The notes beneath the pieces were generated by a model. It did not search any database. It saw nothing but the letters and a program-made list of their open reading frames with translations, and was not told the origin of the DNA. From positions 2,484,833 through 2,548,832 of the forward strand of contig JAFMSR010000017.1 of the NCBI GenBank assembly GCA_022818135.1: 64,000 bases of DNA, given 5' to 3'. A program made the position numbers and the translations under genes. The number at the start of each line of letters is the position of its first letter. Position 1 is the stretch's first letter. This stretch comes from Saxidomus purpurata. Its lineage: Eukaryota > Mollusca > Bivalvia > Venerida > Veneridae. Positions 1 to 12,259 of the stretch are shown here, in pieces.

Positions 1-818
1 GTTGTCATCTGTACAATTCCAAGTTGGTCCAAGTGGCAGATAAGGCGTTGTTACTATATTTCTGGAAAACGTCTGTCCGAAATTCATCCATAAGCTGATT
101 GCAAATCCGACCAATGTCGCAAAGAAAACAGCCCTTGGTCGACTTTTTCTGAAAAATGCAGATACTAGAAACATACCTGTCTCCGGTCCAGCAACAGCAC
201 CGGAAAGGCCAGCCATTACTTGATTCAGAGGACCCTTTATGTTTGATATTAAAAATGCGATTCCAGCTGATACTATGCCAAGCAATATAACAAAACACCT
301 AGAAATAGTTGTAGCTGTCAGATCCTTAATTTGTGGCTTGCATACTCTAAGAACATCAACGCAAAGGACTGCCGACAGGCCACTGAGTCCTGAAGATATT
401 GTGCTTAATGAAGCGGCGGCTAGAGCGGCAATGAATAGTCCGGGCATTCCAGGCAGATTATGAAACATTTCTAGAATAGTCAACGGTATAATCTGATTTG
501 GGTTGCTGATTTTTCCGGAGGCTAATGGATCGCACCCCTGGTCACTGTAGTAAGCAAATACCGACACACCTTCAAGCATTACTAGACCCCACATCAAACA
601 GAAAATTGGAGATGCAATAAACAGAAGTGTTTTTGCTGTCTTTATACTTGGTGTAGATATTATTCTTTGTACCCCTGCCTGGGTTATTGTCATATAAAAA
701 TACTGTGGTATGGCGCCAAGAATCAAGGTCCAAAATGAGTGACGTATGGTTGGATTAGGATCGAAGATAATCGAGTTAAAGTGATTTTCACTCAGCTGTC
801 GTATTTTAGATGGTCCTC
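1..818 (-). CDS. SLC5-family Na+-coupled solute transporter, internal exon (3' part off the left edge)
   Basis: This exon of 272 codons plus 2 nt is open in a single frame from a splice acceptor (AG at 819-820) to the window edge. The frame begins GPSKIRQLSE, passes FDPNPTIRHSFWTL and ITQAGVQRIIST, then PGMPGLFIAALAAASLSTIS, AVAGPETGMF, and ends TWNCTDDN. These match the SLC5 core, in which NPNP..RHTFW, NQ.QVQRY and GLPGLFIA...SLSTISS are conserved; overall it looks most like SLC5A8/A12 (SMCT) or SLC5A6 (SMVT). The family moves monocarboxylates or vitamins with Na+ across the plasma membrane. It continues the gene whose first coding exon is 3334-3946. There is no in-frame stop, so the C-terminus lies outside. 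The shorter 97-codon ORF at 5-298 on the same strand is a shadow in another frame. The substrate cannot be decided from this sequence. Confidence 0.88.
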
Positions 819-1103
819 CTGCACATATGGTACTTTTTATCAACACTGAAATGTTTAAAAGTGCAATGTTACTGTAACATAAATTCTAATTGTTTTAACG
901 CTTTTATAAGTTGTATAAGCGAATTTCATAAATGGGAGCCATAAGAAATAATATGGTCCTCCTGCATATATGCTACTATTTGTCAACACTGAAATGTTTT
1001 AGAAGTGCAATGTTACTCAATAAGCTTAGCATAAATGCTCTATGTTTTAACGCTTTTATAAGTTTTATACGCGAATTTCATAAATGGGAGCCTAAGAAAT
1101 AAT
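811..1103. repeat. 143-bp tandem duplication spanning an SLC5 splice acceptor
   Basis: The unit starting at 811 (tggtcctcctgca...) recurs at 954 (tggtcctcctgca...). Both copies continue through caacactgaaatg, agtgcaatgttact, ttttaacgcttttataag, gcgaatttcataaatgggag and aagaaataat, with scattered substitutions and a small indel. On the minus strand the first unit contains the AG acceptor and the first eight exon bases of the SLC5 exon. The second unit therefore carries a duplicate acceptor-like site (AG at about 962-963). Confidence 0.85.
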
Positions 1104-3214
1104 GTGGAAATAACTCCCAGTCATTAAATGTTATTTTGCATATACATACATATGCACATGTTTATATATTTCTTAATGCACACTTATCAAATGCAAATCC
1201 GTGTTCTTGCAATAAGGCAATAAATCTATGACTGTTATGCCTCATTGTACAAGATATGTTCGTAACTAACGTCTCCATCTTTTTCTGTTTTCTGTAATTG
1301 CTTGAAATACCTTAATAGCCTATGTGTTGATTTATGGTATTTACAACCGAATTGTGTCACTTCACAAACAGTATCAAACTTTTACCAACGGCATGCATTA
1401 AATTATATAAAATTAATGTTTTTTTCCAAACGAAATCAACTTTCTGATTACAATTTGGATTATATCGACTTTATGCACATATTGTAACCTTAAATATGTT
1501 AACATGTGCTTAGTCTTAAATAGTGCAACTTGAATAATCTATTCAGTTTTGGCCTTGAGTTTTCTTGTCTGATGATCTTTTTGGATTATCATCACCCAGT
1601 ACAGTGTCGAGATTCTTTTATGTACCTAGTCAATCATCAAAGTTTCTCTCCTCTAAGCGCTTATTTATCTATTTCTATCAACTTAAGTTGAATGCGTCTT
1701 TAATACATCTAGCAATAGTTTAAATTTACTGTGCAGTTCAGAAATACTATTCTACAGAAATACAATGTATGTACATACCATTACGGTTTTGTCGTTGTAA
1801 AAGTCTATTATTCAGTTTCTTTTTTTTCAATTACGGTAGTATTGAAAGCTGTCAACCTGCAGATATTGCGTATGCTTACTGACAGGCAGTCACGTGACTG
1901 GCAGTATTGCTAGAGTCAATTTATTGATAATGGAACAGTCTATATAAAACAGTACCAGTGGCAACATGTTCTAATCTACATCACGGAACCATATATATGT
2001 TCGTCCGTTTGTCTGTACGTTCGGCTGAAGGTCAATAGTCATGTTACAGTATGTTGAAAAGAATCTACAGTCAATGTTGAAAAAATGGTTTGAATGCCAA
2101 ACTCGTTTTCCTTCTCATGTGATGTTATCAGACTATCTTTTTATGGTCGTGCAAGAAACCCATGCGGCATAACCCATGGGATGCTTTTCAAGCAGCCAAC
2201 ATGTCTGTTGCATAATATTTGAAGTAATCATCATGCATCTTACTTGTATTCAAAACAATGTATGAAAATAGTTTGATTCATTTGTGATTGTCAAATCACG
2301 GAAATACCATGTGAAAGTGTGTCAATGAACATTCATCTATACCTCTCGTTCAAGAAATTACTGGTTTGATAGTTTTTAAATAATTGAATCACCTGTTGCC
2401 AATATTATGTTGATACAAATATCAACATTTTCATTCAATTTGAAACTTATCTTCTACTTATTTCAGATCTTTACTTTTATAAGTATACTTGACCTATTTC
2501 TTCAATGCAGGTAAACAAAATCACTTTTAGTTTTCTGTCATGAGTGTACGGAGTTTGATCCTTGATAATACCAGAAGGATCCTTAATGCAAACACATAAT
2601 TGTATGAAAAGTGATCCCAGTCATACAATATCAATTATTAATGCAAAATCATGTTTGAATGTAACCGACCCACAATAATACCAGAAAAGTTTTTACGCAA
2701 ACTCATGATTCTATGGAATGTGATACCAGTTCATACATGAAGAATTTGGCGCAAAGACATGATTGCACAGAATGTGATCTTAGATAATACAAAAGAATAA
2801 TTGATGCAATCTCATAATTGTACGGAATGTGATCCCATTTGATACTGATGAAACTCATTAAAGAACACGCAACGTTTTGTTTTGTTTTATAACACTCAGA
2901 AAATTGTTTATTGTACGTGAATGGCATACAGTCAACAAGTGTGACATTATGGAACCCTGTTCTTGCGCACATAATCTAACTCAAACATATATTTTGTATT
3001 GAATTGAGTTGAAGTTTAATATATGATGTATGATTTGATATGATTGAATATGTAACTTTATTTTTTCTTCTGAACTGGTATTTCCAATACTATTCCTTGG
3101 AATTTTATACAATGTTTTTTATATATCCGCATTTGCATATGAAATAATTTAAAAGTGATATATATTCAAACGTTATTTCAGTGCACCAAAAACAACACAC
3201 ACACGAGCACGCAC

Positions 3215-3250
<36 letters not shown>

Positions 3251-3333
3251 TTAGTGAATTTCAATTACTGTTTTATTACTATCGTTCAAATTATTATTGT
3301 ATTATAAATATACTATTTTAATCAGTAGTTTAC
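819..3333 (-). other. SLC5 intron(s), probably hiding one small exon
   Basis: This non-coding stretch separates the two recognised SLC5 exons. It holds a 143-bp tandem duplication next to the downstream exon (811-1103), many short diverged AT-rich repeats (for example gtgatcccag-type phrases at 2550-2850) and a CA microsatellite. I could not find the expected small exon of about 27-30 nt on the minus strand by eye. The ORFs at 1302, 1731 and 2703 have no recognisable protein character. Confidence 0.6.
3190..3247. repeat. CA microsatellite
   Basis: Imperfect (CA)n tract beginning aacaacacacacacgag and continuing as pure CA repeats up to acatgt. It lies in the SLC5 intron close to the first coding exon. 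Confidence 0.95.
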
Positions 3334-3946
3334 CTGCTAAGATTCCGCAAAACATGATTAAAGTCTGGAAAACGTCGGTCCATATCACAGCTTTTATTCC
3401 TCCTATGGACGTGTAGATGACAGCGGCAGAAGAAACTGTTACAACGGGAGTCCATACTGGCAATCCTGTTGTAGATTCTAGTGCTAGAGCCGTTCCAAAT
3501 AGAACTACACCCATGTAGAGGATGTAGTACGTCGCACCAAGTATAACACCCAGGTACCGTAGAATATTGGTTCCATAACGAAGGTTGTAGTATTCGTAGA
3601 CGCTCGTGATATTCAAAGGATGGAACAGGGGAACCAAAATCAAACCAGAAAGAAATATCCCAATAAACGCACCAATTAGTATGAGTGCGTATTGCATTCC
3701 ATATATATAAATCTCTGCAGGGGTACCTAAAATCATTATAGCCGATTGAAATGTCACTACATACGACAATCCTAGTGGAACCGCTTTCAACCTTCTGTTT
3801 CCTAGGAAATAGTTAGTAGAACTGTTATTCCGTTTATCTTTAACAGCATAAAATATTCCAATTGCAACCGAAATTAAAATTGCAGTCACTAATACAACAT
3901 AGTCAGGAATAGTAAATATCCTACTGGATATGTTTTCCCCTTCCAT
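3334..3946 (-). CDS. SLC5-family Na+-coupled solute transporter, first coding exon
   Basis: This exon has 204 codons plus 1 nt, from the ATG at 3946 to a GT donor (gtaaac, 3333-3332). The protein starts MEGENISSRIFTIPDYVVLV. It has TM1 (about residues 16-36), the loop NYFLGNRRLKAVPLGLSYVV that matches the SLC5 N-terminal signature (YFLG.R.....P.G.S), the GTPAEIYIYGMQY motif, and further helices through GGIKAVIWTDVFQTLIMF. WTDVFQ is a strong family mark. The start is the first ATG, with hydrophilic residues ahead of TM1, as in SMCT/SMVT. The donor leaves one nucleotide, which is phase-compatible with the acceptor at 818. Compared with human SLC5A8, a direct join would drop about nine residues, so a small exon probably lies in 819-3333. 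Confidence 0.88.
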
Positions 3947-4764
3947 TTCTATACTTCATGTGTATCAAATCACAATAAAAAGGCTATGAATTTTTGTACC
4001 AAATCATTTCATTCAATACATGTATCTTTGGTGTTAGATGAGTTTATAAATCTTGAAACGGTTCACCAAACATTGACTTGTGCATGTAGCGTATATGAAA
4101 CATTTTATCATTGAAACTATCTTGATTTTTTTAGTTACAGTACGTTTATACATGCGTTACCTGTTCATGCGATAGTTGTAAATGTTTATGAGCACGTGAA
4201 TTTTTACGTCTTTGTCATATTATTTATAAGTTACTTTATGTACCTGTCTAACATCTATTCAGAAAAATACACATAATCTATCAACTAATACAAGTACTGT
4301 CACTAATACAGAATTCGCAGTAATTCAAGTAAGAACATTCAATATTTGTACAGTATGGTGGTACATTGTATTGTAGTTGTTTAAGGTAGCAACTCCTTAA
4401 TATTGCACACATTTTCACTGTCGTCATTTGATTGTTATTATCATGTCTTGATAAAATAAATAGAAATTATTTTAGCTGAAAATCATTATGATTATTGAAA
4501 ATATCTCTAAGTTCTTAAATACAGTACGTGCATACATGGTCTACCTATTCATGTGATGGTTGTAAATGTTTATGAGCTTATGAGTTTTTACGTCATTGTC
4601 ACATTATTGGTACCTGCTTTAGAAGATAAGATATACTTATACAAGAACTGTTACTTATAGATAATTCTTAATGTTTAAAGTAAGAACATTCAACATTTAT
4701 ATACCACATGTAATATTAAACATACATTGTAGTTTGATAATTATTCTACGATCCCCTTAATGTT
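3947..4764. other. Intergenic stretch between SLC5 and sulfotransferase genes
   Basis: AT-rich with no coding signal. Two diverged copies of a segment are visible at about 4130-4340 and 4510-4700 (ttagttacagtacg...tacatg, cgatagttgtaaatgtttatgagc, then taagaacattcaa), so part of it is a local direct duplication. The 5' UTR and promoter of the SLC5 gene should lie here or further right, but nothing distinctive is seen. Confidence 0.5.
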
Positions 4765-5886
4765 TCACAGGTCTAGTGGACAGTAACTGTTATGAAAATA
4801 AGTATTCATATGAAAATCATAGTAGTCTGTATCTGTATCTCGCACGTATCCGAATATATCAAAGTCTCTTCCAAACGCTTTTGTGAACTTCTGTCTCACG
4901 TTCTCGGGAAGTGATGAAAATGCCTGACTCAGGGCTTCTTTGCGACTGGATATAGCTTCTTCTGGATCAGTTTCATCATGAGCACTTCTTAATGCAGTTT
5001 CAAAGTCATCTGAAGTGATTGTTCCTCTCGCTGACGAAAAAGGAAAAGAAATTCTATAACTTATTAACCCACGACTCTGAAGTCTTTGCCAAACTCTAAA
5101 CAAAGCACATCGAAATGTGATTCCGCATTCAGATAGTTTGTCCTGTTGGTAAAATACCCAGTCGGTGGCATCTTTAATGGCGTCTGTAGCAGCGTCATTT
5201 TCAAAATCCGAAAATTTTACTTTCTCTGTTAGATCTAAAGCGTTTAAGATGAACAGAGTATCATCTTTCATCGTTTCGTATTTACCGATAAAATCGAATT
5301 TTAGTTTACATGGATTGCAGTGTTTATAGCTAGGAGAGAAATGACGATCGACGCATTTGTTGCCTGACAGAATTTCATCTACTGTATAATTGACGAATTC
5401 TGTGAAAGTTATGTCACTTGTACATGTTACTTCAGTAGTCAGCCTTTGAGATCTAGCTATGGCTCTTCCAGTTGAATTCCAGTATATCGTATTTGGAGAG
5501 TAAAATTTATCTAGCCAAGCAGAAAAAAGTCTAGCATGCGGATCTCGTACAAACATTATACTTTTGGAGCTTTTAAACACTTCTTCAATTTCATCCCAAC
5601 TTCTGTCCTGCATATCACTGAAACTTTTCTGACTATACTCAGCTTTAACGGGTTTGATATCGATTGGGTTAGAAATGTTGTTGTGCCCGCCTATTATTTG
5701 TAAAATGCGCTTCCAAAATGTACTTCCAGTTTTTTCTATGGCACAATAAACGATATTTGTTTTTATAGAATATTTCAAATTTATCTTCACACCGGCTTCA
5801 TCACAATTGCTGTAGGTCTCTCGTTCCTTCAACGCATTGCACGCTGTCATCAAAACGTTGCTTCGATCTTTAAATCGTTTGCTTAT
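4765..5886 (-). CDS. Carbohydrate sulfotransferase (CHST8-14 / HNK-1ST-like family), last coding exon
   Basis: The product is a Golgi type II sulfotransferase that moves sulfate from PAPS to a sugar of a glycan or glycosaminoglycan. The 5'-phosphosulfate-binding motif is CAIEKTGSTFWKRIL (about residues 36-50 from the first ATG; family CPKVGCTNWKR). The 3'-phosphate-binding motif is IMFVRDPHARLFSAWLDKF (99-117; family VR.PFERLLSAY.DKF). FDFIGKYETM matches the conserved YDFVGKYE segment. The ORF stops at 4765. The first ATG is at 5850, but the frame stays open 36 nt upstream to a good acceptor (attttag, AG at 5887-5888) and reads ISKRFKDRSNVL. No N-terminal TM anchor is present, so earlier exons must exist to the right. 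The exact acceptor sugar cannot be told. Confidence 0.85.
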   Translation of the reverse strand: MSKRFKDRSNVLMTACNALKERETYSNCDEAGVKINLKYSIKTNIVYCAIEKTGSTFWKRILQIIGGHNNISNPIDIKPVKAEYSQKSFSDMQDRSWDEIEEVFKSSKSIMFVRDPHARLFSAWLDKFYSPNTIYWNSTGRAIARSQRLTTEVTCTSDITFTEFVNYTVDEILSGNKCVDRHFSPSYKHCNPCKLKFDFIGKYETMKDDTLFILNALDLTEKVKFSDFENDAATDAIKDATDWVFYQQDKLSECGITFRCALFRVWQRLQSRGLISYRISFPFSSARGTITSDDFETALRSAHDETDPEEAISSRKEALSQAFSSLPENVRQKFTKAFGRDFDIFGYVRDTDTDYYDFHMNTYFHNSYCPLDL

Positions 5887-6950
5887 CTAAAATTAGATCA
5901 ACATATTAAACCGGTTGAACAAGCCGGTTGCAATGAGGATTTTTTAAACTATGGAGGAAGGAAGGAAGGTAGGAAGGCAGGAAGGAAGGAAGGAAGGAAG
6001 GAAATAGTTTATTGTAATGACATGTGCATAACTTAACAAAATCATGGTAAATACGTGAACGAAGCACCCGGCCCAAAGGGCCTATAAGTCACCAATAAAT
6101 ACAGAAGTTATTTAAATATTGTCTAGAGTCAATTATATATATGATAACAGCAACAAAGATTTTAAATACACAGTATAGATCAAGTGGATTTCTAAATATT
6201 TACTACTAATACTGATCCTTCGTTAGTTTATTCTTCAGTTCAATCATTTAGTTAATACTAGGAAATGCATTAGATGTCAGAAAGAAAGCAAGGTAATGAG
6301 CGATTCATCTCATATTTTATAATGTCTTCATCCATATATAAATTACCGGTATTCACTTGTCTGCTTTTTATTGTTGACTTCCTATATTAATGCATTTTGA
6401 TTCGTCGTAGAAAATCGACAAAAAACATTATACCGGTGTTAACAAAGTGCTGATATTGTATAATCAATTTCGATATGATTTTATGACCTTCGTATTTATA
6501 CTTCATGCTTGGCCACGCTTTAGATCTGTTGAGAAATTAAGGTATGACTACACTAAATCCTTTTCCATAGACTTACTGTATAACTTTTCGCACGGTCCGA
6601 ATACCTAAACATTCGTTGAGTAGTTACACCCCAATAAATATGTAGAACCACCTTAGTCACACCCATAGATGCCCTGTTATATATACATAATGTGTTACTT
6701 TATAGCCGAAAATTGCACCAGTAGGACATCACCCCCTCGTCTGTAGGATTTTTGTTTACATTCTGTCAAAAACTCAAATTTCAATAGCATAGAACACCGA
6801 TAAAAAATAGAAAATAAAAAACATTTTTTGTTATGCTCATTGTACTTTTGATTTTAATTCTAGAAAACTTTAGTGCACCAATCATTTAAACCAATCAGAG
6901 ACCACAGATATTTAATAGGTCCGCAAGTTCCCTACACAAATTGGGTGGTT
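5887..6950. other. Non-coding stretch upstream of the sulfotransferase exon
   Basis: Apart from the GGAA tract I see no coding exon on either strand. The missing 5' exons of the sulfotransferase (TM anchor) are not recognisable here. A sequence ggtatgactacactaaatcc at 6541 resembles the arm of the inverted repeat at 6951-7060. Confidence 0.5.
5953..6003. repeat. GGAA microsatellite
   Basis: Near-perfect (GGAA)n tract with GGTA and GGCA variants, in the intron or flank upstream of the sulfotransferase exon. Confidence 0.95.
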
Positions 6951-7060
6951 CCAAGTCCCACCGATTTAGTGAAGTCATACCTGAAAACGTTTCACAAAGT
7001 TGTTATCTACACCGAAGGAAAAGTTTACAGGTATGACTTCACTAAATCGGTAAGACTTGG
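6951..7060. repeat. Perfect 23-bp inverted repeat (33 bp with imperfect outer arm)
   Basis: The arm at 6961-6983 (ccgatttagtgaagtcatac + ctg) is the exact reverse complement of 7028-7050. The outer ten bases on each side (ccaagtccca and taagacttgg) pair at eight of ten positions. The loop is 44 nt. The ORFs over it on both strands (6873-7091 plus, 6975-7265 minus) have no recognisable protein features and owe part of their length to this palindrome. Confidence 0.9.
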
Positions 7061-7328
7061 ATCTTTGATAAATATTTTCATGATAACATGAAAATAATAT
7101 AAATAACATTTTGAAATGAAAGATCACTAAATAAATGTCTGAACAAATTTTGTTGGACTTTTCCCTCCAGTTTACCCAACCCACCATTGAAAGAGAACAA
7201 AAAAATGTTTTTATATTATTTCTCTTGAGGAATCTCGCAGCAAATCGGAAACAGCTCTCTTTCAAGGGTCATAAGATGTTTTAAAATGAAATTTGTACCT
7301 AGAAAATAATTAGTTTCCTTCAAAACAG

Positions 7329-7405
7329 TTAAAAAAAAAAACAGGGAATGCCAGTACCAAAAGACGCAGCCTTCCCAAAACGAACCCCACAGCACCCAAA
7401 GTAAA
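7329..7405. repeat. Dispersed fragment matching the retroelement tail at 22108-22180
   Basis: aacagggaatgccagtacc, cgcagccttcccaaaacga and ccccacagcaccca match the same phrases at 22115-22172 with few changes. It is a short truncated copy of the 3' region of the retroelement described at 21929-23250. Confidence 0.8.
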
Positions 7406-10400
7406 CATTGTATAGGAAATTTGGTTTCATATCACAAGTGATTGTTAGGAACCATTGTCAATACAATCCTTTCAAATAAACTAGTTAGCAGTGCATTCTG
7501 AATGGCGGCGGGAACCCCCCATTGATTAGATGTCAACAAAAGGTAATATGAAAAAAATATTGGTTTTTACATGTTTTGCATAAACTCAACATCAGCAGCT
7601 TAATTGTTTCCAAGGAAGGAACAGTTTGAATTGTACAGACACACTTGACTGAACAATACATCTCGTAAGCCGTTTTTCGGTGTGTTTCCGTTATAAGTTA
7701 AACGTTGTGATATTGAAAATGCGTTCTGCCGATTGGTTGAAACCAACTAATAACCAATAGCCGTTTTTTTCCGTACACAGTATATGTTTAAGTTACTAAA
7801 GTTACTTCCCTTTATATTGCAGTAACTTCACTTGGCAATCTATTGCATGTTGAACTTGCAGAAATCGTCCGACAATGCGTTTGATTTTGCATTGCTAGTT
7901 TATGTTAGTTTAAATATCGTTTGCATTGCGTAGAAATATGCTAATATTGTGCTGGAAGTATTGGCGCAAACTTATCATGTGACCATATTAAAGCAGATGT
8001 CGGAGAGTTACTATAGCGTAGCATGACGTAGTAACAGGTGTGTGGAGTATTAAACAAAAGTAGACGTTATCAATCAAATACCAATACTTTAATTTGCTTA
8101 GACTGTCTTATTTTGTACTTCAATAATATATATAGAAAGATGTGCCATAGAAGTAACTTTTGGAATGCTATAACTTGTATCACGTTGAACTTGGAAAAAG
8201 AAACTGTTTCAAGTAAGGATTATTGTTTGTAAACAATATTCAAAGCTCAGATAAACGCAGTCAAAATCTCGCGAGGAAGAACGAGAACGACAAATCATCC
8301 TCGAAATTCGGACAGTCTCGACTTTAGGATAGTGGAGGATACCCGAAATGTGTGAGATTTATTCGGGTTGGCGAAAGATGGTAAAAATTTCGGAAACTAT
8401 TAGTCGCTGTTTCAAAACAGTTTTCATTGCGGCCTTGAAGTAAACTTTTACGGAAAATATAAGTATTTAGGCTATACATTTGTATATGCAATAGGTTTTG
8501 ATAAATATGCATTTTTCTATATGAGGTAATTTATGCTGAAACTGGGTCGGTGTGTAAACGGTGTTGCTTACTGTCTTATTGATATATAATCATTAGGCTA
8601 TTTTAAGTAAAATACACTGTTTGGGTCCCAGCTACGCTACTGTCACCTGTGGTTACACCTGCATGAGAAAGCACCGAGCTGATTTACAGGTAAATGAACG
8701 GGTCAACGGGACAGTTTCTTATATTTGGTAGAAACGTGTAAACTCGTTAGAAATTACACATGGTAACTTTAAAGATATATGTATATAGCAGTTATATACA
8801 ACCATTGCTCAGCTTTTACATCTCTAGTAAAGGGATCAGTAGGCCAATTCTGCCTACATGTTTTACAAATTCTTTGACATAAGAAATGCTATTAAAGACA
8901 GTTTATTCACTGCAGAAATGCTCACATAAACAATCTTATGTGGGACACATTCATTGATTGAAACAACTGCGATAAGAAGATATTTCTTCTTGTATCACTA
9001 AACAAATTTTAGGTACACCTTTATGTTTACATAATCAAAACGTTAATATGAATAAAAAAAACTAAATAATTGTACTGTGTTCGTTTCATTTTGTCCAGTT
9101 TTAATTGCACTAATAATAAAATATCTTTAACAATGAAGGGGCGCAAGGTTGTAAAACTTATTCATCATTCAGCACGTAAGATTATTCTGACATCTATAAT
9201 GATAAAAAAAATGAAAAATTAAAATATTCGGATTTATAATTATATTGCCGTTGGTTTGTTGTTTCTGGTTGATTGTATCTAATTTATTTAATCAATGTCC
9301 GCATATATATGTGTATTGTCTAAACTCTACACTACCGATCGTGTTTTTAAAAAATGTTGCATTTGATTGGGGTTTTGATGTTTGCGACAGCATATAACAG
9401 ATTGACAAATCTTGTCAATGCAGTCCCCATTTAATAAAGTTGTCACCATTGAAATCTAGATTTACGGTCGGAATAAAAATACCAAACCAATTAAGCCAAT
9501 TTTACCTTGTGATTTTGATCAAAATTTCTGCGTTCAGCTGTGTTTGGGAATGTTGTATTAACACAAATATCTTTAGAAACGTTTGGTTCCGAGTTGACTA
9601 GACGTTTTGATTGTTCGCCTTTTTGGTCGCCCTTCCTTGAAAGTACTATAAAAAAAAACATTTTTAAACATTGTTTTAAAACAGAAAAGAGTAATCACTT
9701 CAATTTACATGTACTATTAATTAGCTTAAGATATTATTAAATTCTATTCTAAATTACTTTGTGAAAGGAATATAACGCATTTTACAATATAATGAATAAT
9801 TAATTGATAGTATATTCGAAATGCTGACAACTATTGAAGAATAGACATACCAATTTCCTTATTTTTTTGACGTCTTGACACCCGATTACTATGTACTGTT
9901 CCATAGTTTGTATATTTCAAATGAAGTAACAGTACCGATGCTAGAATAACTCCAGTTGTACACAATACTTTTAAAGTAACTAGGCGCATGCTGACGTTGC
10001 AATCGAATTGTGCAGTTTAACGAATACACTTTGCTGCACTAAGCTAGATAAAACGTAGTTTGTAGTGTTATCATATAAATAAACCTTTGTGTATATCTAA
10101 TTCTTACAGTTTTATCAAGACAGTGTCGCATTTTACTGCGGCTACATTTCGAACAACAGAACATGCAAAACAACCAAAAGATATGTATTTGTATAACTGG
10201 TATTAGTAAACATTTTATACACTGTAATTATTTTCCAAATAATCAAAATAAAATTGTCATTAGAAAAAAACGAGCTTTCTACTGGCCTTAAACTTTATCT
10301 TATCTTCTACAAAAAAAAAACACTCTTGAATGTGTGTTCAATTTATGCATGATATTTTGCTTTGATAATCGAGACAGGTTTTCACTGCACAATGTGAACT

Positions 10401-12259
10401 TGGATTAAATGAAATAACAAACTTGTCGGTTAGGATTGATTAATGGTTGCAAATAATTATTGTTCTTAAAATTACTTTTTTTCATTGCTTTGTTACAGTG
10501 TCGTAAATCAGGAAGAACTATTCACTGTTAAACAAGTGTTAGATATAAATAATGCTCCTGTCGGAAATCGAAAGTGATATTACAATGAGTTCATGGCTTT
10601 CTGTATAATATTGTTTAAAGCACAGTAACCAGCCACTTTAACCAGATAGCCTAGGAAACCCTCTGTAACTTTATTTACTCGGTAAAATCACCACACGGTC
10701 AGTTCAAAATTCCGCATGAACTTACTTACGGTTAGTTTTAAATGTACTTATTCAGGTATTTATTCTTACACTGTTTTATAGTTGCGCCACATCCTTTATC
10801 ATAAAGGTTGCTGCCAGAAAGTTTGAGAAATAAGTTGTAATGTACCGTACGCTATATGAACAAAGCTTGTTATAGCTGCTAGCTCTCAGAGTTTGGTAAA
10901 AGCAAACAGTCCGAACTGTATGAAATGAACATATTTTAGACAGATTCATCATATTATACGTTCTAGTATAAATTTATATACGGTAGTTTTTTTGTTGTTT
11001 TTTTTTAAAGGATAAGTTACCAAATTCCAATACAAATGTATAAGCATAAAGCATAGCGGTGCCGTCAAACCAAGCTCATCAATTGTTCAAACATCTACGT
11101 AGATTTTTACTTTAGTTATTGACTCTAGCCACTAGTTTTACATTTTATGTTTTGGTATGTCATTTTGGAGAAATCTAAACTTTTTACTAGATACTGTGAT
11201 CCAGCAACTTTAACAGACCAAGCAAACTGACACTGCGGTTTCTCTGCAAAACTTGACGTGTTTAGTTATTACCTTTTATATTTTCTTCGCTTTAAGTATT
11301 AAGACACTTGGACATACACAATGACATAGCCTTGTATCATGTTGCCTAGAAACGACTCTATTTCATGTTCTCTTATATTGATTTAAATATAAATGTACTT
11401 GCGCTGTTTCAGTTTTTGCATGTCTTTAATGCAACCTGAAAACGCCGATAATCAATATGTCATAATTACACTATAATGTTTGAAATAGACCAAATGTGCG
11501 TCAAATAATTAAATGCATTTTCCAAGAAAAATATTTTGCATAAAATGACATACAATGACATTCTATATTAAATCGGTCTCTGTCAAAAATAATCCCAATA
11601 CTACTGTAACTGAAGGTTTAATGTAACTGCACTAATTAGTTTTGAAAGAAAACAATAATATTGTTAGGGGGATAACTTAAACATTTTATTGTGAATATGT
11701 ATAAAAATATAACAACTTTAAATTCTATTGTATGTCATGAAATTCTTTTTTGACTTTCATAATCTAAACTGATACTTCATGTACTTTGCAAGCTTTATTT
11801 CCATCATTAAAGCCAATGGGAGAAAACAGTATAGGTCCCTTCTGCCTTCATTGCGTTTATAACAATTCAAATTGACCCGGCCAATTTTAAAGGGTTATGC
11901 CACTTTACGAGGATCGTAGTGTAAAGTATGTTCACCTTCATAAGTAATACCTCATCTTTTTGTATTTTTATGTACATTTCAATGTTTTCCCTACTGTATT
12001 ATTCTACTCAATTTGTCGATGATTTAGTTACTTGTTTATGAACTGTGTATGTGTTACTATAGAACCTAGTACTAAGTACCATGAGCATCGTACAGAGTCT
12101 CTTCATGTGATCATGAACTGTATTATATTGGTATGACACTAAAGTCGCTCACACTATTTCCAACTTCGCTACGTGTGCTGAATAAGAAGCACGATACTAA
12201 GTATACAAGTGATTAATATCAGAGTTGAAATATGTCTGTTGACTTCTGTAGTTGATATT
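7406..12259. other. Long intergenic stretch, no gene recognised
   Basis: About 4.8 kb of AT-rich sequence. The ORFs at 8038, 8324 and 9540 are short, biased by AT content and show no domain. No tRNA, splice-paired exon or obvious mobile element was found. Short A and T runs are frequent. Confidence 0.55.

Noticed and set aside
5..298. 97-codon minus-strand ORF at the left edge
   Set aside because: It lies in a different frame over the SLC5 exon 1-818, whose own frame is open to the edge and has clear family motifs.
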